DNA of 64,000 bases from Chaetoderma sp. LZ-2023a (GCA_034401795.1 CM067372.1:13960940-14024939); one strand, 5' to 3'. Counted from the stretch's first letter, positions 32,988 to 43,939 are shown. Notes: generated by a model not told the origin, from the sequence alone. Numbers and translations are program-made.

Positions 32988-33826
32988 TAGCTGATTTTCT
33001 CTGTCACCTGTATGATACATATAGTCTTAAACCTAATTCTATTGCTGGATACAAATCAGCATTGATGACTGTTATCCCTTGCTTGGCAAAGAGGGGAAGT
33101 GATGAAGTAAGTGTTTTAAATACTTTTATTAAAGGTATGGGCAATCTCAGACCTAGAAATCCTCCACTGACACCGTCATGGAGTTTTTCTCTGGTTCTGC
33201 AGGTTTTGAGTGGTAAGCCTTTTGAACCACTTAGTGCTATATCTGTTAAATTATTGACACTTAAAACTGTATTTTTAGTGGCGGCGGCTTCAGCCAGACG
33301 CAGGAGTGAAATTCATGCCTTGTCTGCCGAGCCGGACCGCTATATAGTTACAGGTGAAGGCCTTAAGCTTCTACCAAGATTGAATTTCTTGGCTAAGAAT
33401 CAATCTTTAAAGTATCCGGGTAAACCTATTATTTTACCTGCCTTAACCAGATATGATCCTGGGGCTAAAGTATGGTGTCCAGTCCGTACTTTGAATAAGT
33501 ACAACAAAAGAACTCAGGTTTGGCGGACGGACCCATGTTCCCTATGGTTGTCATATATTGAACCCCATGGTAGGGCGTCAAGAGACACTATTTCCAGATG
33601 GATAGTGGAATGTATCCAATTCTGTCATAAAACAGCCACTGGAATCCAGGTAGATAGAGCCAAGGCTCATAGTGTCCGTGGTGTGGTAACTTTCACGGCA
33701 TTATTTAATGGTGTTTCTATTGAAGACATTATGTCAGTAGCCCAGTGGCACTGTGAGTCAAGTTTTACCGACCATTACCTTCGTGACACTTCTAACCCAC
33801 TCGCCGTCTCAGTCCTCAGCAAATAA
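32831..33826 (+). CDS. DIRS copy 4 tyrosine recombinase, intact domain
   Basis: The frame is open through the whole domain to a TAA. ASARRRSE, AHSVRG, AQWHC and DHYLRD supply the Arg, His-x-x-Arg, Trp-His and Tyr set. The sequence differs from copies 1-3 at many positions (for example SKPFEPLSAIS-type changes) while all catalytic residues are kept, as expected of an older but once functional lineage. The start is not visible, as in copy 1. Confidence 0.88.
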   Translation, partial: STIKEAFSEQAANFMARARRGSTSRAYNYKINRFAEWCSKRCINPMEASILVVADFLCHLYDTYSLKPNSIAGYKSALMTVIPCLAKRGSDEVSVLNTFIKGMGNLRPRNPPLTPSWSFSLVLQVLSGKPFEPLSAISVKLLTLKTVFLVAAASARRRSEIHALSAEPDRYIVTGEGLKLLPRLNFLAKNQSLKYPGKPIILPALTRYDPGAKVWCPVRTLNKYNKRTQVWRTDPCSLWLSYIEPHGRASRDTISRWIVECIQFCHKTATGIQVDRAKAHSVRGVVTFTALFNGVSIEDIMSVAQWHCESSFTDHYLRDTSNPLAVSVLSK

Positions 33827-33902
33827 AATATTTATGCAGAGGTTTATGTTTGTAAATAGTTTGCCTCCTCTGCTATTTTCAAATATCACATTTGTTGGTA
33901 GG

Positions 33903-34000
33903 GTATCCCTACTATTAGCTGGTACACTTCTCTTCATCCGGTGGGGGAAGGGTATCCCTACTATTAGCTGGTACACTTCTCTTCATCCGGTGGGGGAAGA
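33903..34000 (+). repeat. 49-bp tandem duplication in DIRS copy 4 3' region
   Basis: Two adjacent near-identical units start GTATCCCTACTATTAGCTGG and end CCGGTGGGGGAAG. The other copies lack it. Confidence 0.85.
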
Positions 34001-34458
34001 GATGAGTGCCGTGTCCAAGACACCAGAGGTCAGTGGTTATGACCATTTTTTGATTTTCTGTCTTGGTGATGGTGTCATTTTATTTTTTAATATGGTGATG
34101 GTTAATGTCTCTTAATTGTGGTTTTTGAGAGAGTTTTTGAAATAGAAGCAATCCTTCTTTTTCCAATGTCTAGTAATACTTTCATTAAGTATTAGAGAAC
34201 GTGCTAGTCATTTAGAGCAGCGTTTTTTCCTTAACCTTCCTCAGAAAGAGGGGGGGGGGAGCGCATTTGCCTTTTGATCAATCTCTCTTCATCGGTCGAT
34301 TATCCGATGCAAAATTCTATTCCTGGTTGTGGTTTCAGTCACAATTTCAGATGTTTTAAATCTCTTGAGAATTCAAGGAGCCTAGCCTCTTCGAGGGTGT
34401 GCGGGTTTTCAGGACCTTGCCTCCCTCCCACCAAAATTTACTTTCAAATTCTTGTTTT

Positions 34459-34560
34459 TATCAAGAGTGTTAGGGAGGTAAGTATGATCTCATGATGTGA
34501 AATAAGTAAATTTATCAAATTTCTTTTTCACGAGTGAGATGACATACTTACCTCCCTAAC
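34459..34560 (+). repeat. Internal complementary region of DIRS copy 4
   Basis: The junction GTGAAA|TAAGTA at 34502/34503 joins the complements of this copy's left end (TTTCACATCATG) and right end (ATCTACTTA), with one mismatch to the right end. It differs from copies 1-3 in the same way as the ends do. Confidence 0.9.
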
Positions 34561-34622
34561 AGGATCCCGGCCTCGCCACGGAGGCCTGGTCCTTTGGCTA
34601 TTGAATAGTTGCTTCTATGTCA

Positions 34623-34840
34623 GCCAATATTTAGTAACGGAATTACCGGTGTGCGCATGCGCAGTGGGTGGTGTTTGTCATGTGCATGACTGTGTACTTC
34701 CACCTGCCCATTAGGGGCACCTAACTTTTTATAATTCTGAATATTATTGAATTTAGAGCCGATATACTAGTATATCAAGAGTGTTAGGGAGGTAAGTATG
34801 TCATCTCACTCGTGAAAAAGAAATTTGATAAATCTACTTA
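34623..34840 (+). repeat. Right inverted terminal repeat, DIRS copy 4
   Basis: This pairs with 28197-28392. The right-specific tail starts GTCATCTCACTCGTG and ends AAATCTACTTA. Confidence 0.88.
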
Positions 34841-34999
34841 ATTTCATTGAAGCCATCGTGTCACATTGCTGTTTTTCCCACATGGTTGCACACACTGATG
34901 ATATATTACTCACTAAATCTAATACTTTAATCCATCTATTTCTATGTTGTCTGTCATAAAACACTGGGGTTTAGCATTACGTTCTTCTTGATGGTGCAG

Positions 35000-35132
35000 G
35001 ATTCTCTCTGAGGCAGTATACATGATGTTTCGGACACACCCACATCTTGTCGGTGAGGAACATGAGGAAATCATGGAGTACTTTGGAAGCACCAGAAACA
35101 TCACAGATAAAGAGGAGTTCTTCTCACACCTG
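35000..35132 (+). CDS. AP5Z1: AP5Z1 exon (133 bp)
   Basis: The acceptor ATGGTGCAG and donor gtaata bound the exon. With the two bases carried from 25738 it reads KILSEAVYMMFRTHPHLV and then EEIMEYFGSTRN and FFSHL. This matches the spacing of the human segment before VVWAIGEY as recalled. It ends in phase 0. Confidence 0.88.
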
Positions 35133-35393
35133 GTAATAAACACTTCATATTTCAATACTAACTTGCTAACTGTCTACTCATATCATCCTAACCTGGTCAA
35201 AATGACTTCTGCAGCGGTCTTGAGAAAAGTCCATTTGCATGCAAAGAAACTAGTTTATGAAACTTGACCACTGGAATAACTGGCTCGATAACCTCTTATG
35301 GTAAAGTTTAAAATCTAGAAGTTGTTGGCCTGAAAATTTAAAGGATTAATTCCCAGAATCCCAATATCAAGGTAACTATACAGTTAAGATGTT

Positions 35394-35470
35394 TAATATT
35401 TTGAAACTAATTTGACTGGTTGCCGTTATCAGCAACAGCGTCTAATCAAATTAGTTTAAAAATATTCAAT
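35394..35470. repeat. Palindromic hairpin repeat (AATATTTTGAAACTAATTTG family)
   Basis: The left arm AATATTTTGAAACTAATTTG and a right arm carrying CAAATTAGTTTAAAAATATT flank a short centre. It belongs to the same family as 57761-57842. Confidence 0.7.
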
Positions 35471-35484
35471 ATAATGGTTGTTAA

Positions 35485-35716
35485 CCCTTTAATGGTCAAG
35501 ATTTAAAAAATAAAAATTGAAATCTTTCCTCGGTGTATGTCCTTTTGCAGGACAAAAAATGGCAGTTAAAAAAAATGTATTACTGGAGTAATTGGCTCGA
35601 TTATCTAGCCAGTCATTCCAGTGATAAATTTTCAAAAAGTCTTATCTTGACCTGCAAGTTGACATTCCTCAAGACCACTGCAGAGGCCAGTTTTGGCCGT
35701 CATGGCCATTAAAGGG
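35485..35716. mobile_element. piggyBac-type MITE with TTAA target duplication
   Basis: TTAA flanks both ends (35481-35484 and 35717-35720). The ends are CCCTTTAATGG and CCATTAAAGGG. The centre is a near-palindrome with TGGCTCGATTATCTAGCCAG. The CCC...GGG ends and TTAA target are hallmarks of piggyBac-family elements. It has no coding capacity. Confidence 0.75.
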
Positions 35717-35939
35717 TTAAGTAGTAAAGACAAACAATTCGTACGCATCACAGCCTTTATTCATACCTTGCTGCCAATGGTTATTCCCCTTAGATGGATG
35801 CCAGTTGTTTTGGTGGTAGCTATGCCAAACTATTGGTTTCTATAAGCAATTTGGAGTATACGTAGTTCTTTCTGCTCCAAATCTGCAATAACTCAGTACA
35901 GTTATGCATGGGTGCCAGTTGGATAATATTGCTAATCAT

Positions 35940-36301
35940 TACAGGTGTGGTCAGTCGGAGAGTATTGCTTACCTTTCCTCTATTACAGGTGTGGTCAGTG
36001 GGAGAGTATTGTTTTCCTATCTGTTACAGATGTGGTCAGCGGGAGAGTATAGTTTAATTGTAATCTCTCTTACAGGTGTGGTCAATGGGAGAGTATTGTT
36101 TACCTGTCCTCTCTTACAGGTGTGGTCAGTGGGAGAGTATTGTTTACCTGTCATTTGTCTTACATGAGTGGTCAGTTGGAGAGTATTGTTTACCTGTCAT
36201 CTCTCTTACAGGTGTGGTCAGTGGGAGAGTATTGTTTACCTGTCCTCTCTTACAGGTGTGGTCAGTGGGAGAGTATTGTTTACCTGTCATGTCTCTTACA
36301 G
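35940..36301 (+). repeat. Tandem array built from the AP5Z1 exon-36302 acceptor and exon start
   Basis: About eight units of 42-46 bp each repeat TCTCTTACAG|GTGTGGTCAG followed by TGGGAGAGTATTG. The last unit is the genuine exon. Each decoy has a good acceptor and the first 25 or so exon bases. Confidence 0.9.
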
Positions 36302-36490
36302 GTGTGGTCAGTGGGAGAGTATTGTTCACCTGCAGTGGCAGTTCAGTGCACATCAGAGGTGATTACACACTATTATGAGGCATTAGAGGTGTTGACATAT
36401 GAAGTATCAGGTTTGGTACAGGTGTGCTCCGAGGATAAAGCACCATTTACACCGAAGCTGATCTGCATGTTCATGTCGGCTCTGGCTAAG
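36302..36490 (+). CDS. AP5Z1: AP5Z1 exon (63 codons)
   Basis: The exon is phase 0 at both ends, from CTCTTACAG to gtatga. VWSVGEYCSP matches human VVWAIGEYLS, and YYEALEVLTYEVSGL matches FFEALEALLFEVTQ, both as recalled. The exon ends in MFMSALAK, equivalent to LMTTLTK. This is one of the most diagnostic exons for AP5Z1. Confidence 0.93.
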
Positions 36491-36865
36491 GTATGAATCA
36501 GACAATAATTTTAAATGAGTACAAATTCTTTACTTACTGAATATTTTGAAAACAATTTAACTGAAAGTTGTTTTCAAAATATGTTGTCTGCAAAAACTCA
36601 GCAGTCATATGGTTAAAGCATACTACCTTTAAATTCTGTTTTTCTTGTCTATACAGACTAACACAGCTAGCTAGCTTTTCGAGGATCAAACCAGACAGGA
36701 TTGCAGCAATAGTGTAGTAGAATTAGAGTTTAACAAGGAAAAAATTGGGTACCGCAGGTCTTTTGCACTATTCGACACAGAATTATGTCCTTATTAACAT
36801 GTCCAAAATCCGCAAAAATCCACTTTGGACAGAATCTTTTATAAGCAAATTAAGTTATCGACCTA

Positions 36866-37050
36866 TTTCACTTCAAGAGATTTACTTACCTCCCTAAGAC
36901 TCTATGATATTTCCTAAATATCGACCTTCACTCAATAACCCCAGATTAAAAAAGAGAGGTGCCCTTAATGGGCAGGTAGACAGGTGACAGTCAGCCGGAT
37001 GCCGGCCCCAACCTCGCGCATGCGCAGACTGTCACTGCCTCTTTCTTGGC
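36866..37050 (+). repeat. Left inverted terminal repeat, DIRS copy 5
   Basis: This is the reverse complement of 42988 onward, with GAGGTGCCCTTAATGGGCAG and TCGCGCATGCGCAGA. It is diverged from the copy 3 repeat but pairs with its own partner. Confidence 0.85.
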
Positions 37051-37142
37051 TATTGGCCTATACCACATGCTTGTGTTTTGATATCCAATTGCTGAGTTTT
37101 GCTCAATATTCTTTCTAAAGTTATTCTAGAATTCTTATAATC

Positions 37143-39082
37143 ATGTCTGATAAGTTCAATTCGCCTGAAGCCACACCAGGACCAAGTTATCAGGTGAACT
37201 CTAGTACAATTATGTTTTAATTACGTCTTAATTACGCGGTGTCACCTATTTCCGTGATGTGGTATAGACGTTATAGGCGCTCAGAAAACTGGTAACTTTA
37301 TTATCTGGCGCCATAAAATGCTAATATCTCTTTATACTTGTGGCCACAGGTTTCTGTAAGGAGGTTTGTTCACATCTAAAGAGGTTTGTCTCCACTATTT
37401 CCGTATAAATGTTAGGGGAAAAAAGACTGTGCCCAGAATGATATAGGCTCCCGTAAGAGAGGGATTTTCATTCTGCCCTCTGGTCCCACCCCTCCCTTTA
37501 TAAGTGAGTGGTGATGTAGAGTGGTTGTCTGGTGGTGCTTCCAAGAGCAGGATGTGGTGGTATGCCTTTGCTAAAGACTCAGGTACTCTAGTTATGCTTT
37601 ATGGCACATTAAAAGATTTGAAAATAATTGTAATTATTTGCTGCCAAGATTGTTTCAGTCATACTGTTTATCTGTGTCATTATCATGAGCTATTACTGTG
37701 TTCACATTACTGTTGCTCTTAAATTCATACAATTCGTCTTACACCTGGATGTTGTTCGTCTGTTTTCTTTTTTGAAAATTATGATGTCATAATCAAACTT
37801 ATTATTATTTTTTAATATCCTCTATGATGCTGGTTGGTTGTTCATCTTTTTTCACTGTCCTTTATAGGCCTATAGGTGATTTCTTTCTCCTTTATGAGTT
37901 ATTTAATTTATTTAAAATTATTAAAGACTCTTTAACTCATTGTCGTCGTCTTGTCCCCTTTTTTCAGAAGCCTTCTTGTGTCGCTGTAAACGTACCATCA
38001 AGACAAATTTTGCTCCTCACCTCTGTGTCAAATGTTCACCTTGTGGTCCATTATTAAAATGTGATGTTTGTAAACAGTGGGGGGGGGGGGGGTGACGTAT
38101 TCTTTGAATTCTTGTCTTTACAGGCGAAGGATAAGGCGTCGGAGGAGGAGAAGGGTGCGAAGAACCCACATGTTTTCCACGGTCGGCCAGCAGTATCCAC
38201 AGCTCCAGTCACGTCCACCTGTGAGTGCATTAGAGGATGACGAAGGCCCGTGCCTTGTCGAGTACTCACAGGTGGCCACAGAGGAGGACTGGTCTGATGC
38301 GTGCCAAAGGCTGGTAAGCGTTAGGTCAGAGCTCTGTGTAAATCAGTCAGTAAGCCAGAGGGACCAGCGCCCGTGGTTGGCTGGAAAGCCGGCAGTTACC
38401 GCCATGCCATCTGCCGTTAGCAGAACATATAGTGGATATGTTCACGGCGGCAGAGATGTGCATTAAGCCTAATGGATGGCTTGTGAAGCCCCCCCCCCCC
38501 CAAGGTGGCGAGGCGGCGCCGTATTGTTGCTGGCCAATGCCAGAAATACGGTACAGTGCCAAAGCCGAGCGCTGATGATCGCGCAGCGCTTGGCGAGGAC
38601 ATATGGCCAGGCTCCCGTTCTGATACAGGAGCGCTGTGATCGAGTGCTCTGCGCTCAGCAAACATCGCGATGCAGAGGAGAGCTCGAGAGCGTCCATAGC
38701 GGCGCTCTCGCATGTCTCACAGCTGTTACAAGGTGTAGTAACAGTGTCTGCATCATGCCAAGCAATCCCTGTCTCAGTACAGAGAGCCATCCAGGATGGT
38801 ACTAACCTGGCTCTGGACTTTATAACTAGGGCAGTGACTAGAAATGTCAGGGCGAGATGCACATTTGCACTAGACAGTGTGTGTTTGTCTCAGGATCTGT
38901 ACAACAGGCTGCTGCGGATGCCTATGTCAGGTACTGGTCTCTTTGGGGGTGAGGGATGTAGACACCTCCAGGAGACAGTCACTCTAGTCAATAATCAGAG
39001 GGTGCTACATGAACAGTTTGAGGTGCTTCGTAGGGAGCATGTTCGCGCAGCACCCCCTGTGTACCGTCCACAGCAGGCCTGA
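37143..39082 (+). pseudogene. DIRS copy 5 gag-like ORF1, broken
   Basis: The first exon MSDKFNSPEATPGPSYQ (37143-37193) ends at gtgaac. The main exon begins at 37968 with the Cys-rich segment and CDVCKQW, then a fourteen-G tract at 38079-38092 that is out of frame with the following FEFLSLQAKDK. A large internal deletion follows EEEKGAKN. Later blocks (EDWSDACQ, TVQRAIQDG-like, LFGGEGCRHLQETVTL) are in different frames, and a poly-C tract interrupts near 38490. Confidence 0.75.
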
Positions 39083-39161
39083 GGTGGCGCTGGTCAAGTC
39101 AGAGGCCAGCTGCCGGTGCAGTGCGTAAGTTGCGGCCACGCCAGCACTGGCCTGCAGTGGG

Positions 39162-41300
39162 GTGGTGTGGGTGGGGGGGCGCAGGTTCCTCAAGCGCAGG
39201 CGCCCGCGCATGCCCGCGCACCTTGGCCCACGCACCAAGGCGCGTGTGGAGCGTGCCATGGCACGAGGAATGGGCTGTAGCGCGGGCGGTCCAAGCCGTG
39301 GTGCACGAGGATCTGGTCTTATAATCATGCCTGATGGGCCGATTTCCACAAGAACCACACCAATGTTAGAATCAGAGACAGTGCCACTCTTGCACTGCTT
39401 ATGTCCACCTCTCTCCCTAGGTGGACCCGCGGGAGGTCGATTGACCTTTCACAAGCAGCAGTGGGAGCGGTTAACCCAGGACCGCTTAGTCTTGCGATAG
39501 CTTTCAACTGGGTACCAGCCCAACTTGACGATAGGCCCACCATCGCACCTGTCTCTGGTTCCGATCCTGACTCAAATTCCAAGAGATCCAGATCAATGAT
39601 TGTGTATAGAGGAAGAGATAAATTCCCTCATACAAAAAGGAGCAATTCAACCGGCACAAAATTGCCCGGGCTTCTATTCAACTGTGTTTCTAGAGACAAA
39701 GAGCGCTGGAGAGTGGAGACCAATTCTTAACCTCAAGCCATTGAACACGTTCATAGACACACCGAGTTTCAAAATTGAAACAGTGAAGACGGTGTTGGCG
39801 GGGTTGGAGATGCGAATGTGGACGGCTTCCATAGATCTGAAGGATGCTTATTTCCACATTCCAATTGTGAATAGTTTTCGTCAGTACTTGCGAGTCACAT
39901 TCCAGGGCCAACAGTGGGCATTCAAAGTTTTACCATTCAGAATTTCCACGGCTCCTCGGGTCTTCACCAGGGTGGTTCTTGCAATAACAGCATACTTCCG
40001 CAGGAGAAGCATAGCAGTCCACACTTACATAGATGATTGGCTGTTAAAAGCACACAATCGGGAAAGTCTTGCAGCAAATCTGGAGATAGTTTTGAAAACT
40101 CTCACAGACTTAGGCTGGATAATAAACTTTCAGAAATCAGAACTGACTCCATCCCAGAAGTTTGTTTACCTGGGAATGTTCTTCGATCTAGAGATAGGGT
40201 ATGTTTATCCTACTCAGGAGAGAGTAGAAATACTCATCTCAGTAATACAGTCAGTGTGCAACAGTCGTCATGTACTGGCAAGGGTTTACTTGAGAATGCT
40301 GGGTTTGATGGTTTCTCTGGAACCAGTCATTCCACAGACGGCCTATCCAGTTATTTCTCATGGGACAGTGGACCCAGAGGACAGGTTTCCTAGACTCGGA
40401 GGTGTCAGTGTTGGAACCTCTTATTCACCACCTTCAATGGTGGATGAAGAGAGAGAATCTCCTGGCGGGTGTGATGCTCACCCCACCCCACCCTCAAATA
40501 ACGATGTACACAGATGCATCAATGGAGGGAAGGGGGGGGGGGCTTGCCTGGAAGAAGCCACAGTATCAGGGCTTTGGAATCTGGATCAGTCACAAGAACA
40601 TATAAATCTACTGGAATTACGAGCTGTAGTTCTGGGCCTGGAACATTTCTTAAAGAAAGTTCAGGGCAAGATTGTTCTAGTTCAATCAGACAACTCAACA
40701 GTAGTGACTTACATATACCACGAGGGCGGAATCAAGTTGCCCAGCCTCTGTATGATGACATCGAAACTGCTTTGCTGGTGTCTAGATCATATGATCACCT
40801 TGAAGGCAGTTCATATTCTGGGAAGGTTAAATCTGCTAGCAGACTCATTGAGCCGAAGGATGAGTGTTTTACCTATGGAATGGCAACTAAATCAATGTGT
40901 GGCGGATCGTCTGTTCGACCACTGAGGGAAACCCAACATAGATTTGATCGCAACGAACAAGAATGTGAAGATGATGACGTACATCTCTCCTATTCCAGAT
41001 CCAAGCGCTTATGCAACAGATGCGTTAGATATCAGCTGGGAGAGAATGTATGCATACACATTCTCACCAGCAATCCTGATTCAAAAGGTCCTTCAGAAAA
41101 TCAGGCAGGAGTCGTGCCAAGTGCTTCTGATCACCCCAAATCGGCTAAACCAATCATGGTATACGGATCTGCTGGAACTTCTGGTCTGCAATCCGGTTCC
41201 TCTGCCTCTGATGGACAATATTATTTTCTAGTGCAAGTTCCTTCACAACAACCCGTCAATGTTCCAATTGACTGCGTGGATGTTGTCAAGGAATCTAAAG
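39162..41300 (+). pseudogene. DIRS copy 5 RT-RNase H, broken
   Basis: The N-terminal segment stops at 39498-39500 and again near 39598. RT with DLKDAYFHIPI and YIDD is open from 39600. The 14-base linker deletion occurs near 40345. A G-run expansion near 40535 changes frame just before the ACLEEATVSGLW part of RNase H. The RNase H and C-terminal region are then split into further frames. Confidence 0.82.
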
Positions 41301-41303
41301 TTA

Positions 41304-42282
41304 AGGAGGGCTTTTCTGAGCAAGCAGCCATGTTTATGGCAAAAGCCAGAAGGGGGTCAACCTCCAGAGCATAAAACTATAAAATCAATAGATTTACAGA
41401 ATGGTGCTCAGAGATGTTAATCCAATGGATGCATCTATTCAGGTAGTAGCCGATTTTGTCTGTCACCTGTATGATGCCTATAGACTCGAGCCTAACTCTA
41501 TTGCTGGCTACAAGTCGGCTTTAATGTCAGTTATCCCTTGCTTGGCTGATAGGGGAAGTGACGAAGTCTGTTCATTGAACACTAATAAAAGGCATGGGTA
41601 ATCTAAGACTGAGAAATCCACCAGCAATTCCGTCTTGGAGTTTATCTCGAGAACTTCAAATGCTAGCAGACAAACCCTTTGAACCACTAAGTGACATTTC
41701 TATGAAAATGTTGACGCTTAAGACTGTATTTCTAATTGCTGCGGCCTCTGCAAGACGGAGAAGCGAGATTCATGCTTTATCCGCTGAGGCCGACCATTAT
41801 GTGGTTACAGGGGAAGGACTTAGGCTTCTACCTAGGATAAATTTCATGGCTAAGAACCAGTCTTTGAATTATCCAGGTCAACCAATTGTTTTACCAGCTT
41901 TGACTAGGTTTGATCCTAATTCAAAAGCATGGTGTCCAGTCCACGCATTAAATAGGTACAAACAACGTACACAGGAATGGCGGACAGACCCATCCTCGTT
42001 ATGGTTGTCATATATTGAACCCCATGGCAGGGCATCAAAAGACACTATATCTAGGTGGATTGTGGAATGTATTCAATTTTGCCACAAATCCGCCACTGAT
42101 AAACAAGTAAACAAGCCAAGGCTCACAGTGTCCATGGTGTAGTGGCATCCACCACTCTGTTTAACGGGGTGCCGGTGAATGACATTATGTCGGTAGCTCA
42201 GTGGCACTGTGAGTCAAGTTTTACCGACCATTACCTCCGTGACACCACTAATCCTCTTGCCTTATCGATATTCAAAATATGA
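41304..42282 (+). pseudogene. DIRS copy 5 tyrosine recombinase, broken
   Basis: A TAA at about 41373 replaces Tyr of RAYNYK. Small deletions near 41410 and 41585 shift the frame, and another near 42105 disrupts the sequence before the His-x-x-Arg motif (which reads HSVHG here). The Arg box ASARRRSE and the terminal AQWHC and DHYLRD sequences can still be traced. Confidence 0.82.
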
Positions 42283-42804
42283 TCAGGTGTATATATTGTA
42301 GATAAGTTGCACTTGCTGTCTTCAGACAGCACCTTTTAATTGGGGAAACAACCGCATATTCGTGTATAATTTTTCCTTCACTGATGTGGACTGGATGGAT
42401 ACAGCTTACATGCATAAGGTCAGTACTGCCTTTTGTTGTTACATAATCTATTGTCACAATGTATTACCCTTATTTAACAATAATGTAATTGTACCTGTGT
42501 ATTATGCAGTTCATTTATTGAGAGTATACGAAATGAAGCCTTTCGTCTCTTGTCCTTTAGTACTTAGCACCAGTACTTAGAGAGTGTATGGGACATTGAG
42601 GTCATAGCTTCTCCTTTCCCAAAAGGAGGGGGGAGTGCATTTGGCATATGTTCATTACTCTCACCATCGGTTATGTTATCCGATGTTCAAATCATTGCCT
42701 GATTGTGTGTGTCACACAATTTCAGATGTTAGTGCTTCATGCGCAAGGGATGATCTGGTCTTTTGACCTTGCCTCCCTCCCGCCAGATTCTCTTACAAAT
42801 TCTG

Positions 42805-42911
42805 GCAATATCATAGAGTGTTAGGGAGGTGAGTATATCTCTTGAAGTGAAATAAACGAAATCACTGATTTCTTTTTTCACGAGAGAGTTGTTATACATA
42901 CCTCCCTAACA
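42805..42911 (+). repeat. Internal complementary region of DIRS copy 5
   Basis: The junction GTGAAA|TAAACG at 42852/42853 gives the complements of this copy's two ends, with a few mismatches consistent with its age. Confidence 0.85.
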
Positions 42912-42987
42912 CGGACCTCGCCTCTCCACCCAACAGAGGCTCGGACTTCAGGCTTTTAAGTTGCATATGTCGGCAAATAGTCAAGCT

Positions 42988-43184
42988 GAGGCAGTGACAG
43001 TTTGCGCATGCGCGAGGTTGGGGCCGGCATCTGGCTGACTGTCACCTGTCTACCTGCCCATTAAGGGCACCTATCTTTTTTAATCTGGGGTTATTGAGTG
43101 AAGGTCGATATTTAGGAAATATCATAGTGTTAGGGAGCTAAGTATAACAACTCTCATGAAAAAAGAAATCCGTGATTTCGTTTA
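42988..43184 (+). repeat. Right inverted terminal repeat, DIRS copy 5
   Basis: This pairs with 36866-37050 and ends TTTCGTTTA. The right-specific tail has lost a few bases (CAACTCTCATGAAAAAAG). Confidence 0.85.
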
Positions 43185-43185
43185 T

Positions 43186-43359
43186 TCACCGTTGGTTTTC
43201 TCCTGCATTGCTACATTCAGTACTGTGGCATCCCCCACAAGCTGTGACACATTGCAAGCCATTCTTGCGATACGAGCACTGATTCCCAGAACATGGGTTT
43301 TTACTTGTTGACTTACACTTGCAACGGATGACATTTAGAATATCTGGCGGGCCAGCATC
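43186..43359 (-). pseudogene. 3' end of a nuclease-like/Cys-rich transposon gene
   Basis: Read on the minus strand, this gives KDAGPPDILNVIRCKCK, then NPCSGNQCSY, NGLQCVTACGGC and a TGA. It aligns with the end of the frame at 54136-56727 (SKDPAPFGLIELTSCRCQK and its following Cys pattern). Across the hAT insertion the upstream codons continue at about 47948-47985 (ILVPVRST). Only the last 70 or so codons of the gene remain, so the element is non-autonomous. Confidence 0.72.
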
Positions 43360-43939
43360 CTTAGTGGTAGGGCTTCACGGTATTGGAAAAACGAAAACCG
43401 GTTATGGTATCAATTTCAATACCGGTATACCTTTCATACCGGTATTACTCATATGTGCATTGAATGATGTTGTAGGGGGTACTTTGGGCGCCATAGCATT
43501 TGTATATTCTACATAAAACATGTGTTTTGTTGTCATTTCCCCACCCCCAAATCATCGTTGTCGTATAATGTATTAGTGTTTGAACGACATACATATGACA
43601 CCATGCTCGGACATTAAATACTATTCTCAGTTCGAATTTGTTTCCATAAATGAACAAGCGGAACTATTTATATTATCATCTATATACAAAGATAACAATA
43701 TAAATCGCGTTACTTGTGTATTTTGGAAGCAAAGTCGCGATATTAGTTCATAAAATGTTGACTCACGTAAAATATGTGCAAGCCGGAAGTGACCCCGTAA
43801 AGTGCGCAGAATGTTTACGCGCACTTGATAACGGGTGAATGATTGACAGCTACCATTAGTCAGCAGAAATAACAGCGAGCCACAAATATTAAATGTAAAT
43901 TTTATTCCAAATATTTAAAACAAATCAACAATATAATCA

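Larger units (their letters stand above)
28197..34840 (+). mobile_element. DIRS retrotransposon copy 4, divergent subfamily, complete
   Basis: It starts TTTCACATCATGA and ends AAATCTACTTA, with flanks TACTCT|ATTTCATTG and no visible duplication. ITRs, internal complementary region and gene order are as in the other copies. Terminal unique sequences, gag, and much of the 3' UTR are clearly diverged. Gag and RT are damaged; the recombinase is open. Length is 6644 bp. Confidence 0.93.
36866..43184 (+). mobile_element. DIRS retrotransposon copy 5, complete, heavily mutated
   Basis: It starts TTTCACTTCAAG and ends TTTCGTTTA. The flanks rejoin as GACCTA|TTCACC. The opposite arm of the host element reads GACTTATTCACC (reverse complement near 48040), which confirms an empty site with no duplication. 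Gag, RT and recombinase all carry several stops and indels. Length is 6319 bp. Confidence 0.93.

Noticed and set aside
35904-36496. Several overlapping open frames with a repeated GRVLF motif
   Set aside because: They are products of the acceptor-derived array. Only the frame from 36302 is exon sequence.
42272-43657. Small open frames around the right end of DIRS copy 5 and the hAT end
   Set aside because: They cross element boundaries and untranslated regions with no conserved motif.
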